This document shows positions 7,836-15,762 of a DNA stretch of 64,000 nucleotides, in pieces. The stretch comes from an uncultured Clostridia bacterium (GTDB lineage: Bacteria; Bacillota; Clostridia; TANB77; CAG-508), in assembly GCA_944392605.1 (NCBI GenBank), contig CALXXE010000002.1, positions 118,663 to 182,662 of the forward strand, written 5' to 3'. The notes beneath the pieces are model-generated. The model was given only the letters and a program-made list of their open reading frames with translations. It did no database searches and was not told the origin of the DNA. Position 1 is the first letter of the stretch; every line of letters starts with the position of its first letter. The position numbers were made by a program, and so were the translations under genes.

Positions 7836-9971
7836 ATGTGGAATAAAGTAAAAAATATATTAATTAAAAGTATTAGTTCATTAATATTATCTGTTATCTT
7901 TATCAACATAAATCATAGTACATCTTTGGCAAAGATATTAACGATAAATTTGGAAGAGTTAGAATTTTATATACCTAATAATGTATCTCAAGAAATTCAA
8001 GATGGTGTATATATAATATCTTGTGCAGAAAATAGTAATTATGTACTTGACGTTGCCTGGAATTCTTTAGATTGGGGTGGCAATATTCAGATATATAATA
8101 GGCATGGAGGAGCAAATCAAAAATTCTATATTTCATATGAAGGTGACGGATATTATAAGATAGCAAATGTAGGTTCAGCCTTAATAATGGATGTAGAAAA
8201 TGGAGCACAAGTAAACGGAACGAATATTAGACAGTGGGAAGATAATGGAGCAGTAGCTCAAAGATGGAAAATAATCAAAAATTCAGATGGAACATATAAT
8301 TTCATAGCGCAATGCTCAGAAAAAGCCTTAGATGTAAATGGAGGAGTTTTTCAAGATGGCACAAATATACAACAGTGGGATTATAATAATAGTATTGCAC
8401 AACGTTTCAACTTAGAAAAAACAGAATTTTTGCCAGAAGAAGTTGTATCTATAAAGAAAGCAACAAATTATGATGTAGCTCTAGATATAAGTAATACTAC
8501 TTCAGAGGACGGAAAAGAGCTTCAATTATGGGAAGAAAATGGATCATTAGCACAACGCTTTGAAATACAAAGGGTAAAAGAAAATGAAGTACGTATACGT
8601 ACAGCAGCATCAGGTGGATGGTTAACAGAGAAAGGTACAAAAAATGGTTCTCCAGTTGTACAACTAGGTAATAGTTCAACTCCAGTTAATGATGCAAATA
8701 CTTGGGAAGTTATTTGGAATAATGGAATAACTTTTAAAAATAAAGAAAGTGGTTTATATCTAGATGTGAATGGAAATTCTACGGAGAATGGAACCAAAAT
8801 CCAAGTATGGGAAAAAAATAATGATCAATCAGCTCAGAGATTTTTGGTAAATAAAGAACATCTAATTAAGGATGGATGGTATGAAATTTCATCATCTTTA
8901 GGAACGACGTTAGATTTAGACCATGCAGGCTCTGATTGGGGAGTCAATATACTAACATGGCAGAAAAGTGACCAAAATAATCAAAAATTTAATATAAAAT
9001 ATACAGATTCCGGATACCTTATTACTACAATGTATGGATTGGCATTAGATGTGGAAAATGGTAGTAGGGATAATGGTGCAAATGTACGTCAATGGGAAGA
9101 TAATGGAGCAACTTGCCAAAGATGGTGGCCTGAATTATTGGATGGCGGATATGTTAGATTAAAGAATACAAATTCGGGAAAATATTTAAATGTAGCGAAT
9201 GGTTCATCAGAACTAGGAACAAATGTGGAGCAATATGAAGAAAATAATTCTAAATCTCAAATGTGGAAATTAGAGCCAACAACATTTGTTAGCGGTTGGT
9301 TTAGCATGAACGGAGCAATGTATTGTGCAGATCCAGTAACAGGACAACTTGTGAAAAATTGTACAAGGGTAGACCCAATGATGACAGATCCGGCACAATT
9401 TGGTTCATTGTATGATTTTGATGCAGAGGGACGTGCTACATGGCATCTACCAACTGTAAATGATTTACCAGGAGGAACAGGACCATCAGCACCAATACCG
9501 CAACTTGTAGGAGATCAACGTCAACGTACATTGCAACTTGCATTATCTAGAATAGGATGTCCATATAAATTATTAGAAGCTCCAACAGGATTTGTATGTG
9601 ACGGTTTAACAGCATGGTGTATAACTAATGCTACTGGAATTAAATTTAAGGATACAAATAGATTAGATGACCAAGACATGAGCTGGCAACATAAGTATAT
9701 TAGAGAACATAATGGAGTAAAAACAGATATTTCACAATTAAAAGCAGGTGACATTATATTCTGGGGAGATCCAGGACGTATAGAAAATCATGCTACATAT
9801 GGAGCAAGACATATTTCAATATACTACCATGATGGAATAATGATACATGCAGCGGATCCGGCACATGGTGTATGTGAGGGAAGAGTACAAGATGAAATAA
9901 ATGCATTTGGAGACTTAATAGATTTTGGTTCTCCTTATATAGATACAAGTAAATGCGAGATACCTAATTAA
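7836..9971 (+). CDS. secreted ricin-type lectin repeat protein with NlpC/P60 peptidase (paralog 2)
   Basis: A 711-aa paralog of the upstream gene with the same plan: signal peptide ending near STSLA, three beta-trefoil blocks (NQKFYI, AQRWKI, AQRFNL, AQRFEI, AQRFLV, CQRWWP, SQMWKL), the NGAMYCADPVTGQL linker, and an NlpC/P60 domain. Here Cys588 (FVCDGLTAW), His659 (ARHISIYY) and His671 (MIHAAD) form the standard Cys-His-His triad, unlike paralog 1, which has Asn in the third place. The long shared segments, such as the PMMTDPAQ and GGTGPSAPIP regions, show a fairly recent tandem duplication. The start follows AAAGGAGG by 9 bases. Predicted to cut gamma-D-Glu-type peptide bonds in peptidoglycan; the carbohydrate ligand is unknown. 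Confidence 0.87.
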   Translation: MWNKVKNILIKSISSLILSVIFININHSTSLAKILTINLEELEFYIPNNVSQEIQDGVYIISCAENSNYVLDVAWNSLDWGGNIQIYNRHGGANQKFYISYEGDGYYKIANVGSALIMDVENGAQVNGTNIRQWEDNGAVAQRWKIIKNSDGTYNFIAQCSEKALDVNGGVFQDGTNIQQWDYNNSIAQRFNLEKTEFLPEEVVSIKKATNYDVALDISNTTSEDGKELQLWEENGSLAQRFEIQRVKENEVRIRTAASGGWLTEKGTKNGSPVVQLGNSSTPVNDANTWEVIWNNGITFKNKESGLYLDVNGNSTENGTKIQVWEKNNDQSAQRFLVNKEHLIKDGWYEISSSLGTTLDLDHAGSDWGVNILTWQKSDQNNQKFNIKYTDSGYLITTMYGLALDVENGSRDNGANVRQWEDNGATCQRWWPELLDGGYVRLKNTNSGKYLNVANGSSELGTNVEQYEENNSKSQMWKLEPTTFVSGWFSMNGAMYCADPVTGQLVKNCTRVDPMMTDPAQFGSLYDFDAEGRATWHLPTVNDLPGGTGPSAPIPQLVGDQRQRTLQLALSRIGCPYKLLEAPTGFVCDGLTAWCITNATGIKFKDTNRLDDQDMSWQHKYIREHNGVKTDISQLKAGDIIFWGDPGRIENHATYGARHISIYYHDGIMIHAADPAHGVCEGRVQDEINAFGDLIDFGSPYIDTSKCEIPN

Positions 9972-9985
9972 TATAAAATAACATA

Positions 9986-10021
9986 AAGTAGACAAGAAAT
10001 ACAAATATTCCTTGTCTACTT
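9986..10021 (+). terminator. inverted repeat after second ricin-repeat gene
   Basis: AAGTAGACAAG (9986-9996) pairs perfectly with CTTGTCTACTT (10011-10021) around a 14-base loop. No T-run follows, so it may be a weak terminator or a 3'-end-protecting hairpin. Confidence 0.5.
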
Positions 10022-10040
10022 AGGTTATAGGGATATAAAC

Positions 10041-10079
10041 TTTACATAAGTTGACAAAAATGGTAAAAAAGTGTATAAT
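10041..10079 (+). promoter_or_regulatory. sigma-A promoter with TTTACATAA box, third ricin-repeat gene
   Basis: TTGACA (10051-10056), 17-bp spacer, TATAAT (10074-10079), with TTTACATAA at 10041-10049. This is the third copy of the same arrangement in 5 kb. Confidence 0.85.
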
Positions 10080-10117
10080 AAAGAGTAGAGATATTAGGTA
10101 AAAAGGGGGCAAGTGTT

Positions 10118-12058
10118 ATGATGATAAAAACTATGAAAAACGGAATGAAAATATTAGTAATATTATTGTTATTTATAGTGATAAGTTGTAATACATCCTT
10201 TGCTAAAATACTAGAAATAGACTGGAGTAAATTAGAATTTTATATACCAGAAGAATTAGAACAAAAAATAGAAGACGGAGCATATGTAATATCTTGTAGT
10301 GCAAATACTAATTTTGTATTAGATGTCGCAGGGCCATCAACAGATAATGGAGCTAAAGTACATGTTTGGACAAGGACAGAAGCACCTAATCAAAAATTTT
10401 ATATAACATATGAGGGAGAAGATTATTATAAAATAGCAAGTATAAATTCAGCAAAGATGCTAGATGTAGCAAATGCATCTACAGAATCAGGAATACAAAT
10501 ACAACAATATGAAAATAATGATACAGAAGCACAAAGATTTAAAATAGTTAAAAATGAAGATGGAACATATAGTTTTATAGCAAAATGTTCAGGAATGGCT
10601 TTAGATGTATATGGAGGAATATTTGAAGATGGAGGAAAAGTACAACAATATAAAATAAACGGAACAGATGCTCAAAAATTTAATTTAGAGAAAACAGAAT
10701 TAATAAATGATAATGTAAATGGTGGAGTAATATCAATAAAGACAGCAAAAAATCCAAGTATGCAAATGGATATGATAAACTGTTCAGAAGAAGAAGGAAA
10801 TAAAGTACATTTATGGCAAGATGCGGCAACGTTAGCACAAAGATTTGAAATGCATAGAGTAGGAAAAAATGAAATAAGAATAAGAACAGCAGCATCAGGA
10901 GGATGGCTAAGAGGAAGTAGTAATAAAGAAGGAGCAGATGTAGTACAAATAGGAAACAGTAAAACAGAACCAAGTAATAGTGATACATGGAAAGTAGAAT
11001 GGGACGAAGGAATAATATTAGTAAATAAAGAAACAGGGTTAGCATTAACGGTAAATGGAGATATAAACACAAATGGAACAGAAATAAAGCTAGAAAATAA
11101 AGTTAATGATGATACACAAAGGTTATTAATAAATACAGAATATTTAATACCAACAGGATATTATACAATACAATCAAAATATGGAACAATGTTAGACTTT
11201 CCAAATAATAATCAAGGAACGCATCTTCAAACATGGACAGCAACAGGAACATCAAGACAAATATTCGAGATAAGCTATACAAGTGAAGGATATAAAATAA
11301 AATCACCAGTAACAGGATATGTTTTAGATGTATATGATGGTTCAATGCTTAATGCAGCAACAGTACAAATGGAGATAGATGCGGGAACACGTTCACAGAG
11401 ATGGATACCAGAATTACTAGATGGAGGATATATAGTTCTTAAGAATTTAAATTCAGGAATGGCATTAAATGTACATTTTGCAAATAAAGAACCAGGAGCA
11501 GTAGTAAATCAAGGAAGACAAGATAATGGAGACCCTCAACAATGGAGATTAATACCAACAAATTTAGATGAATTTTCATCAGCTTGGGGGGATGACTATT
11601 CAGGAGATAAGGCATACCTTGCAACAGTTATAGATAGGGCAAATAGAGTAGGAAGCGATACAGATTGGTTCATAGCGATAGATGTAAGAAATTTTAGATT
11701 AACATTAGTACATAGGGTAAATGGAAAATGGATGATAGATGCATGTTTTAATGCAACAATGGGATATCTAGGAAGCAACGGAATGAGTCATACAGGACTT
11801 TCAGATGAAAATGGAAAAGCAGAGACGAATTGGACTGTAACACGTAAAATTCCTAATAGAAGTGGAGACTTATGGTTTGTAAGTTATATAGATTATACAA
11901 GACCTGATGGAAGTGACTATTCTCAAGGTATTCACAATCATTATGAATTAGCAGGACAATCATATAGCTCACATGGATGTCCAAGATTAACAGATGAACA
12001 TGCAAAATATCTGTATGATACTGTAGCAATTGGTTCAAGAGTTCATATTTGGCAGTAA
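10118..12058 (+). CDS. secreted ricin-type lectin repeat protein with C-terminal L,D-transpeptidase (YkuD)
   Basis: A 646-aa exported protein. The N-terminal three quarters are paralogous to the two preceding genes (signal peptide ending near NTSFA, then ILEIDWSKLEFYIPEE, then three trefoil blocks with NQKFYI, AQRFKI, AQKFNL, AQRFEM, SQRWIP, PQQWRL). The last about 150 residues are instead a YkuD domain: WFIAIDVRNFRLTLVH, then GIHNHYELAGQSYSSHGCPRL, with nucleophile Cys621 and His619 of the SHGC motif. YkuD enzymes form 3-3 crosslinks or attach proteins to peptidoglycan. So the same glycan-binding scaffold carries a crosslinking rather than a cutting enzyme. AAAAGGGGG precedes the ATG at 10118; ATG 10121 is an equally possible start. 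Monocistronic. Confidence 0.88.
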   Translation: MMIKTMKNGMKILVILLLFIVISCNTSFAKILEIDWSKLEFYIPEELEQKIEDGAYVISCSANTNFVLDVAGPSTDNGAKVHVWTRTEAPNQKFYITYEGEDYYKIASINSAKMLDVANASTESGIQIQQYENNDTEAQRFKIVKNEDGTYSFIAKCSGMALDVYGGIFEDGGKVQQYKINGTDAQKFNLEKTELINDNVNGGVISIKTAKNPSMQMDMINCSEEEGNKVHLWQDAATLAQRFEMHRVGKNEIRIRTAASGGWLRGSSNKEGADVVQIGNSKTEPSNSDTWKVEWDEGIILVNKETGLALTVNGDINTNGTEIKLENKVNDDTQRLLINTEYLIPTGYYTIQSKYGTMLDFPNNNQGTHLQTWTATGTSRQIFEISYTSEGYKIKSPVTGYVLDVYDGSMLNAATVQMEIDAGTRSQRWIPELLDGGYIVLKNLNSGMALNVHFANKEPGAVVNQGRQDNGDPQQWRLIPTNLDEFSSAWGDDYSGDKAYLATVIDRANRVGSDTDWFIAIDVRNFRLTLVHRVNGKWMIDACFNATMGYLGSNGMSHTGLSDENGKAETNWTVTRKIPNRSGDLWFVSYIDYTRPDGSDYSQGIHNHYELAGQSYSSHGCPRLTDEHAKYLYDTVAIGSRVHIWQ

Positions 12059-12072
12059 ACAATAAAAAATAT

Positions 12073-12108
12073 AAAAGGGCATAAATATGATTTTATGCTC
12101 TTTTATTT
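12073..12108 (+). terminator. intrinsic terminator of the transpeptidase gene
   Basis: AAAAGGGCATAAA (12073-12085) pairs with TTTATGCTCTTTT (12092-12104), with one G-T pair, followed by ATTTTGG. Confidence 0.8.
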
Positions 12109-12169
12109 TGGTTATAAATAATAAAATAATTAAAAAAATATTAAACTTATAAAAATAACCATATTTTAC

Positions 12170-12198
12170 TTGAAAAATTTGCTAATTCAATATATAAT
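12170..12198 (+). promoter_or_regulatory. sigma-A promoter of the DUF4321-radC-mre block
   Basis: TTGAAA (12170-12175), 17-bp spacer, TATAAT (12193-12198). It probably drives all genes to mrdA, since no terminator is seen before 17885. Confidence 0.7.
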
Positions 12199-12254
12199 AC
12201 CTATGTGGTAAAATGAATAGCCGTAAGAGAAAAAGAATTTTGGAGGGATAAAAA

Positions 12255-12512
12255 ATGGCAACAAAAGAAAAAAATGTATGGATTTTATTAGTATTTATAT
12301 TATCAGGAATAGTAGTAGGAGGTTTATTGGGAGAATTAGCATCAAGAATTGATTGGCTTTGGTGGCTATCATATGGCGAAAGTTTTGGATTAAATGAACC
12401 TATAACACTTGATTTAAGTGTAATTCAAATCACATTTGGATTAATGTTTAAAATTAATATATCAAGTATAATAGGAATGATACTTGCAGTATTTATTTAT
12501 AAAAAATTATAG
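12255..12512 (+). CDS. DUF4321 small membrane protein
   Basis: An 85-aa protein with two transmembrane segments (about 8-28, VWILLVFILSGIVVGGLLGE, and about 62-82, ISSIIGMILAVFIYKKL) and a short extracytoplasmic loop ending in ITLDLSVIQITFG. The arrangement matches DUF4321, a family of unknown function that Clostridia often keep next to maf or radC and mreB. The ribosome site GGAGGG lies 9 bases before the ATG. First gene of the cell-shape block; a role in envelope or division is only suggested by that conserved neighbourhood. Confidence 0.85.
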   Translation: MATKEKNVWILLVFILSGIVVGGLLGELASRIDWLWWLSYGESFGLNEPITLDLSVIQITFGLMFKINISSIIGMILAVFIYKKL

Positions 12513-12567
12513 GGATATAGGGACAAAATATATAGGGAAATCTAAAAAAGAAAGGATTTGATATATT

Positions 12568-13281
12568 TTGTCTATGAAAATGAAAGAATTACCAGAATTA
12601 GAAAGACCATACGAGAAGTTAGAAATGTATGGAGAAAAAGCATTATCAGATGCAGAACTACTTGCGATAATAATAAAAACAGGAACAAGAGAAGAAACAG
12701 CTGTACAGTTGGCACAAAAACTACTTAGTTTAAACAATACAACAGCTGAAAATTTAAACTATTTAACTACATTAACTACTCAAGAGTTAACGCAGATAAA
12801 AGGAATTGGAAAAGTAAAAGCAATACAATTAAAAGCAATAGGAGAAATAGCTATTAGAATATTTAAAACATCAAATTATAAGAAAACAGTCATAAAATTT
12901 CCACAAGACTTAGCTAAAATGTTAATGAGTGCTTTAAGCTTGAAAAAAGAAGAAGTAGTGAAAGTTGTTGTTTTAAGTAATAATAATGAAGTATTAAAAA
13001 TAGAAGATGTAGCAAATGGTACAATTAATTTTGTAAATATTCCTATGAAAGATATTTTATATGAACCAATTAGAATGAAAGCACCAAAGTTTATATTAGT
13101 ACATAACCATCCAAGTGGTGATCCTAAACCAAGTGAAGAAGACATAATATATACTCAGTGTTTATATAGAACAGCAGAATTAATGGGACTAGAAATGATG
13201 GATCATATAATAATTGGAAATATGAAATATACAAGTATCTTTACTAATTTTGCTTTAGAAGAACGAAGGAAGAAAACATAA
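12568..13281 (+). CDS. radC: RadC family JAB-domain protein
   Basis: A 237-aa UPF0758/RadC protein. The N-terminal helix-hairpin-helix region runs through RPYEKLEMYGEKALSDAELL and LTQIKGIGKVKAIQLKA; the C-terminal JAB/MPN-like domain carries the metal motif HNHPSGDPKPSEED with the final acidic residue. The historical repair role of RadC is doubtful, and the biochemical activity is unknown. The start is ambiguous: GAAAGGA at 12550-12556 is 11 bases before TTG 12568 and 17 before ATG 12574, so TTG is used here. Placed between DUF4321 and mreB, the usual Firmicute order. Confidence 0.93.
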   Translation: MSMKMKELPELERPYEKLEMYGEKALSDAELLAIIIKTGTREETAVQLAQKLLSLNNTTAENLNYLTTLTTQELTQIKGIGKVKAIQLKAIGEIAIRIFKTSNYKKTVIKFPQDLAKMLMSALSLKKEEVVKVVVLSNNNEVLKIEDVANGTINFVNIPMKDILYEPIRMKAPKFILVHNHPSGDPKPSEEDIIYTQCLYRTAELMGLEMMDHIIIGNMKYTSIFTNFALEERRKKT

Positions 13282-13317
13282 AGAGAAAACTTAAATTAAA
13301 GAAAGGAACTTAGAGTT

Positions 13318-14352
13318 ATGAAATTGTTTACATTTGGATCAAAAGATATTGGAATTGATTTAGGAACAGCTAATCTTTTAGTAACTTTAAAAGGAAAAGG
13401 GATAGTTCTAAAAGAACCATCAGTAGTTGCAATTAATAAAAGAACAGGAAATATAGTGGCAACAGGAACAGAAGCAAAGGAAATGTTAGGGAGAACTCCT
13501 GAGCAAATTAGTGCAGTAAGACCTATGAAAGATGGTGTTATAGCAGATTTTACAGCAACACAATTAATGCTTAAAAATATAATTGCAAAGGTAGGAAAAA
13601 GATATAACATAGGAAAGCCAAGAGTAGTGGTTGGCGTGCCATCAGGAATAACAGAAGTAGAAGAAAGAGCAGTAGAGGAAGCTATAATACAAGCAGGTGC
13701 AAAAGAAGTATATCTAATAGAAGAACCTATGGCTGCAGCAATTGGAGCATCATTAGATGTTGGTGAACCAAGTGGAAACATAATAGTTGATATTGGTGGT
13801 GGAACAACAGAAGTAGCAGTTATATCTTTAGGAGGAATAGTAGTAAGTCATTCTTTAAGAATAGCCGGAGATGAGCTTGACGAAGATATAGTAAATTATA
13901 TAAAACGCGAGTTAAACTTAGCAATAGGAGATACGACTGCAGAACAAATAAAAATACAATTAGGTTGTGCAATGCCACTTATGACAGAGAATTCTATGGA
14001 AATTAGAGGAAGAGATTTAAGTACAGGTTTACCAAGAAATGTGGTAGTTACATCTACGCAAATAGAAGAAGCTATGAGAGAATCAATTTCAAAAATAGTA
14101 GAAATAGTAAAAATGACATTAGAAAAAACTCCACCAGAACTTGCGGCAGATATTATGGAAAAAGGTGTAGTGTTAGCAGGAGGAGGAGCTTTAATCAAAA
14201 ATTTAGATAAGCTAATAAGTAAAGAAACAGGGATGCCTGTTTATGTAGCAGATGAACCATTAGATTGTGTGGTTAGAGGAGCAGGAAAAACATTGGAGGA
14301 TATAGAACGATTAGGAAGAGTTCTTGTAAATGCAAGAAATAATAGAAGATAA
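13318..14352 (+). CDS. mreB: rod shape-determining protein MreB
   Basis: Actin-like ATPase that forms membrane-associated filaments guiding lateral peptidoglycan synthesis. At 344 aa it is full length. Visible actin-fold signatures: phosphate 1 [13 protein letters not shown] near the N-terminus, the connect motifs around [15 protein letters not shown], phosphate 2 [20 protein letters not shown], and the adenosine motif [17 protein letters not shown] short hydrophobic N-terminus ([12 protein letters not shown]) is consistent with membrane contact. AAAGGAACT precedes the ATG by about 10 bases. It is followed 16 bp later by mreC, in the same operon. Confidence 0.98.
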   Translation: MKLFTFGSKDIGIDLGTANLLVTLKGKGIVLKEPSVVAINKRTGNIVATGTEAKEMLGRTPEQISAVRPMKDGVIADFTATQLMLKNIIAKVGKRYNIGKPRVVVGVPSGITEVEERAVEEAIIQAGAKEVYLIEEPMAAAIGASLDVGEPSGNIIVDIGGGTTEVAVISLGGIVVSHSLRIAGDELDEDIVNYIKRELNLAIGDTTAEQIKIQLGCAMPLMTENSMEIRGRDLSTGLPRNVVVTSTQIEEAMRESISKIVEIVKMTLEKTPPELAADIMEKGVVLAGGGALIKNLDKLISKETGMPVYVADEPLDCVVRGAGKTLEDIERLGRVLVNARNNRR

Positions 14353-14368
14353 AGACAAGGAGTAAAAA

Positions 14369-15184
14369 ATGTATAGAAAGAAAAAAAGTGGAATTATAGG
14401 AATTGTTATTACTATCATAATTTTAATTTTAGTTGTAATATTTTCAAATGGAGAGAATAATACTAGTTTTTTTGAAAATGCTGCAACTAATTTAGTTATG
14501 CCGATACAAAATGGTTTAACATATTTAAAAAATAAATTAAGTGGAAATAGTACATTTTTTACTGATATCAATAATTTACAAGCTGAAAACGAAGAACTAA
14601 GACAGAGAAATAGTGAATTAGAGCAATCATTAAGAGAACTTGAAAGTATAAAAACACAAAACGAAACATTACAAGAATATTTGAATCTAAGTGAAAAATA
14701 CGGAGAATATACTACAGTACCAGGATATGTGATAAATAAAGAGATAAGTAATTACTCAAAAACAATAGTAATAAACATCGGAAGTGATGATGGAGTACAA
14801 GAGAATATGACAGTAATAGGAGATCAAGGATTAGTTGGACATGTAGTTTCTGTAACAAATGATACTGCAAAAGTGCAAACAATTATAGACACAGCAAGTT
14901 CTGTAAGTTGTATAATGAGTACAACTAGTGATAGTATAGTATGCAAAGGAACATTAGAAGAAAATTCTACATTAAGAGGAATGTATATACCAACAGATGC
15001 TAATGTTATTCAAGGTGATAGTGTCGAAACTTCAGGACTTGGTGGAATTTATCCAAAAGGAATTCATGTTGGAACAGTAAGAAGTGTAGAAAATGCGCAA
15101 AATATAACAGATAGATATGCAGTAATTGATACAGCAGTAGATTTTGATAAATTGGATACAGTACTTGTAATTACAAATCAATAA
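14369..15184 (+). CDS. mreC: rod shape-determining protein MreC
   Basis: A 271-aa bitopic protein: basic N-terminus, transmembrane segment about 8-27 (GIIGIVITIIILILVVIFS), coiled coil about 70-112 (NNLQAENEELRQRNSELEQ), then the two beta-barrel MreC domain with the typical GDQGLVGHVVSV and GLGGIYPKGIHVGTV segments. It scaffolds the elongation machinery outside the membrane with MreD and PBP2. Starts 16 bp after mreB with AAGGAG as ribosome site; mreD follows after 13 bp. Confidence 0.97.
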   Translation: MYRKKKSGIIGIVITIIILILVVIFSNGENNTSFFENAATNLVMPIQNGLTYLKNKLSGNSTFFTDINNLQAENEELRQRNSELEQSLRELESIKTQNETLQEYLNLSEKYGEYTTVPGYVINKEISNYSKTIVINIGSDDGVQENMTVIGDQGLVGHVVSVTNDTAKVQTIIDTASSVSCIMSTTSDSIVCKGTLEENSTLRGMYIPTDANVIQGDSVETSGLGGIYPKGIHVGTVRSVENAQNITDRYAVIDTAVDFDKLDTVLVITNQ

Positions 15185-15197
15185 AGAGGTGAATTAA

Positions 15198-15732
15198 GTG
15201 AAAAAACTAGTTATTAATATAGTTTTAGTTTTAGTACGGATTAATTATATATTATCTTCAATCAAACTTCTTTACATGGTTTAATATTGCAGGTGTTATG
15301 CCAAATTTATTTGTTATATATATATTATTTATTGGACTATTTGCAAGCAGAACTGTTGGAACAATTTATGGAGTGACAGTAGGATTAATGTTAGATTTAC
15401 TATTAGGAACTCAAGTTGGAATAAATGCTGTAACTTTAGGATTAGTAGGATTTTTAGCAGGAGTATTTGATAAAAACTTTTCAAAGGATAGTCGAATGAC
15501 TATAATGCTTATGGTGTTTGGCTCTACTTTTTTAGTAGAAGTATTAAATTATTTGTTAGATTATATGTTTTTAGCAATAAATATTGAAATAATAAGTTTT
15601 CTAAGAATATTGCTAATTGAGATTGTATATAATTTAATTTTAACTATTATTTTATATCCGTTGATACAAAAAGCAGGATATTATATAGAAAATGAATATA
15701 AAGGAAATAAAATTTTAACAAGATATTTTTAG
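15198..15732 (+). pseudogene. mreD: rod shape-determining protein MreD, split by a frameshift
   Basis: MreD is the multi-pass membrane partner of MreC. AAAGAGGTGA leads to GTG 15198, whose frame reads MKKLVINIVLVLV, a proper MreD start, but after 13 codons the family reading continues in the next frame (LIIYYLQSNFFTWFNIAGVM from 15241) into the open frame that has an ATG at 15298. Removing one base near 15234-15240 rejoins a full protein of about 177 aa, the normal family length with 5-6 transmembrane helices; as written, the first frame stops at 15282-15284. The 144-aa part from ATG 15298 has no obvious ribosome site and would lack the first helix. mreB, mreC and mrdA around it are intact, so an assembly or sequencing error is the simplest explanation; real decay or ribosomal frameshifting cannot be excluded. 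Confidence 0.85.
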
Positions 15733-15762
15733 AAATACTTAGGAAAGGAAGAAGGTGATGGT

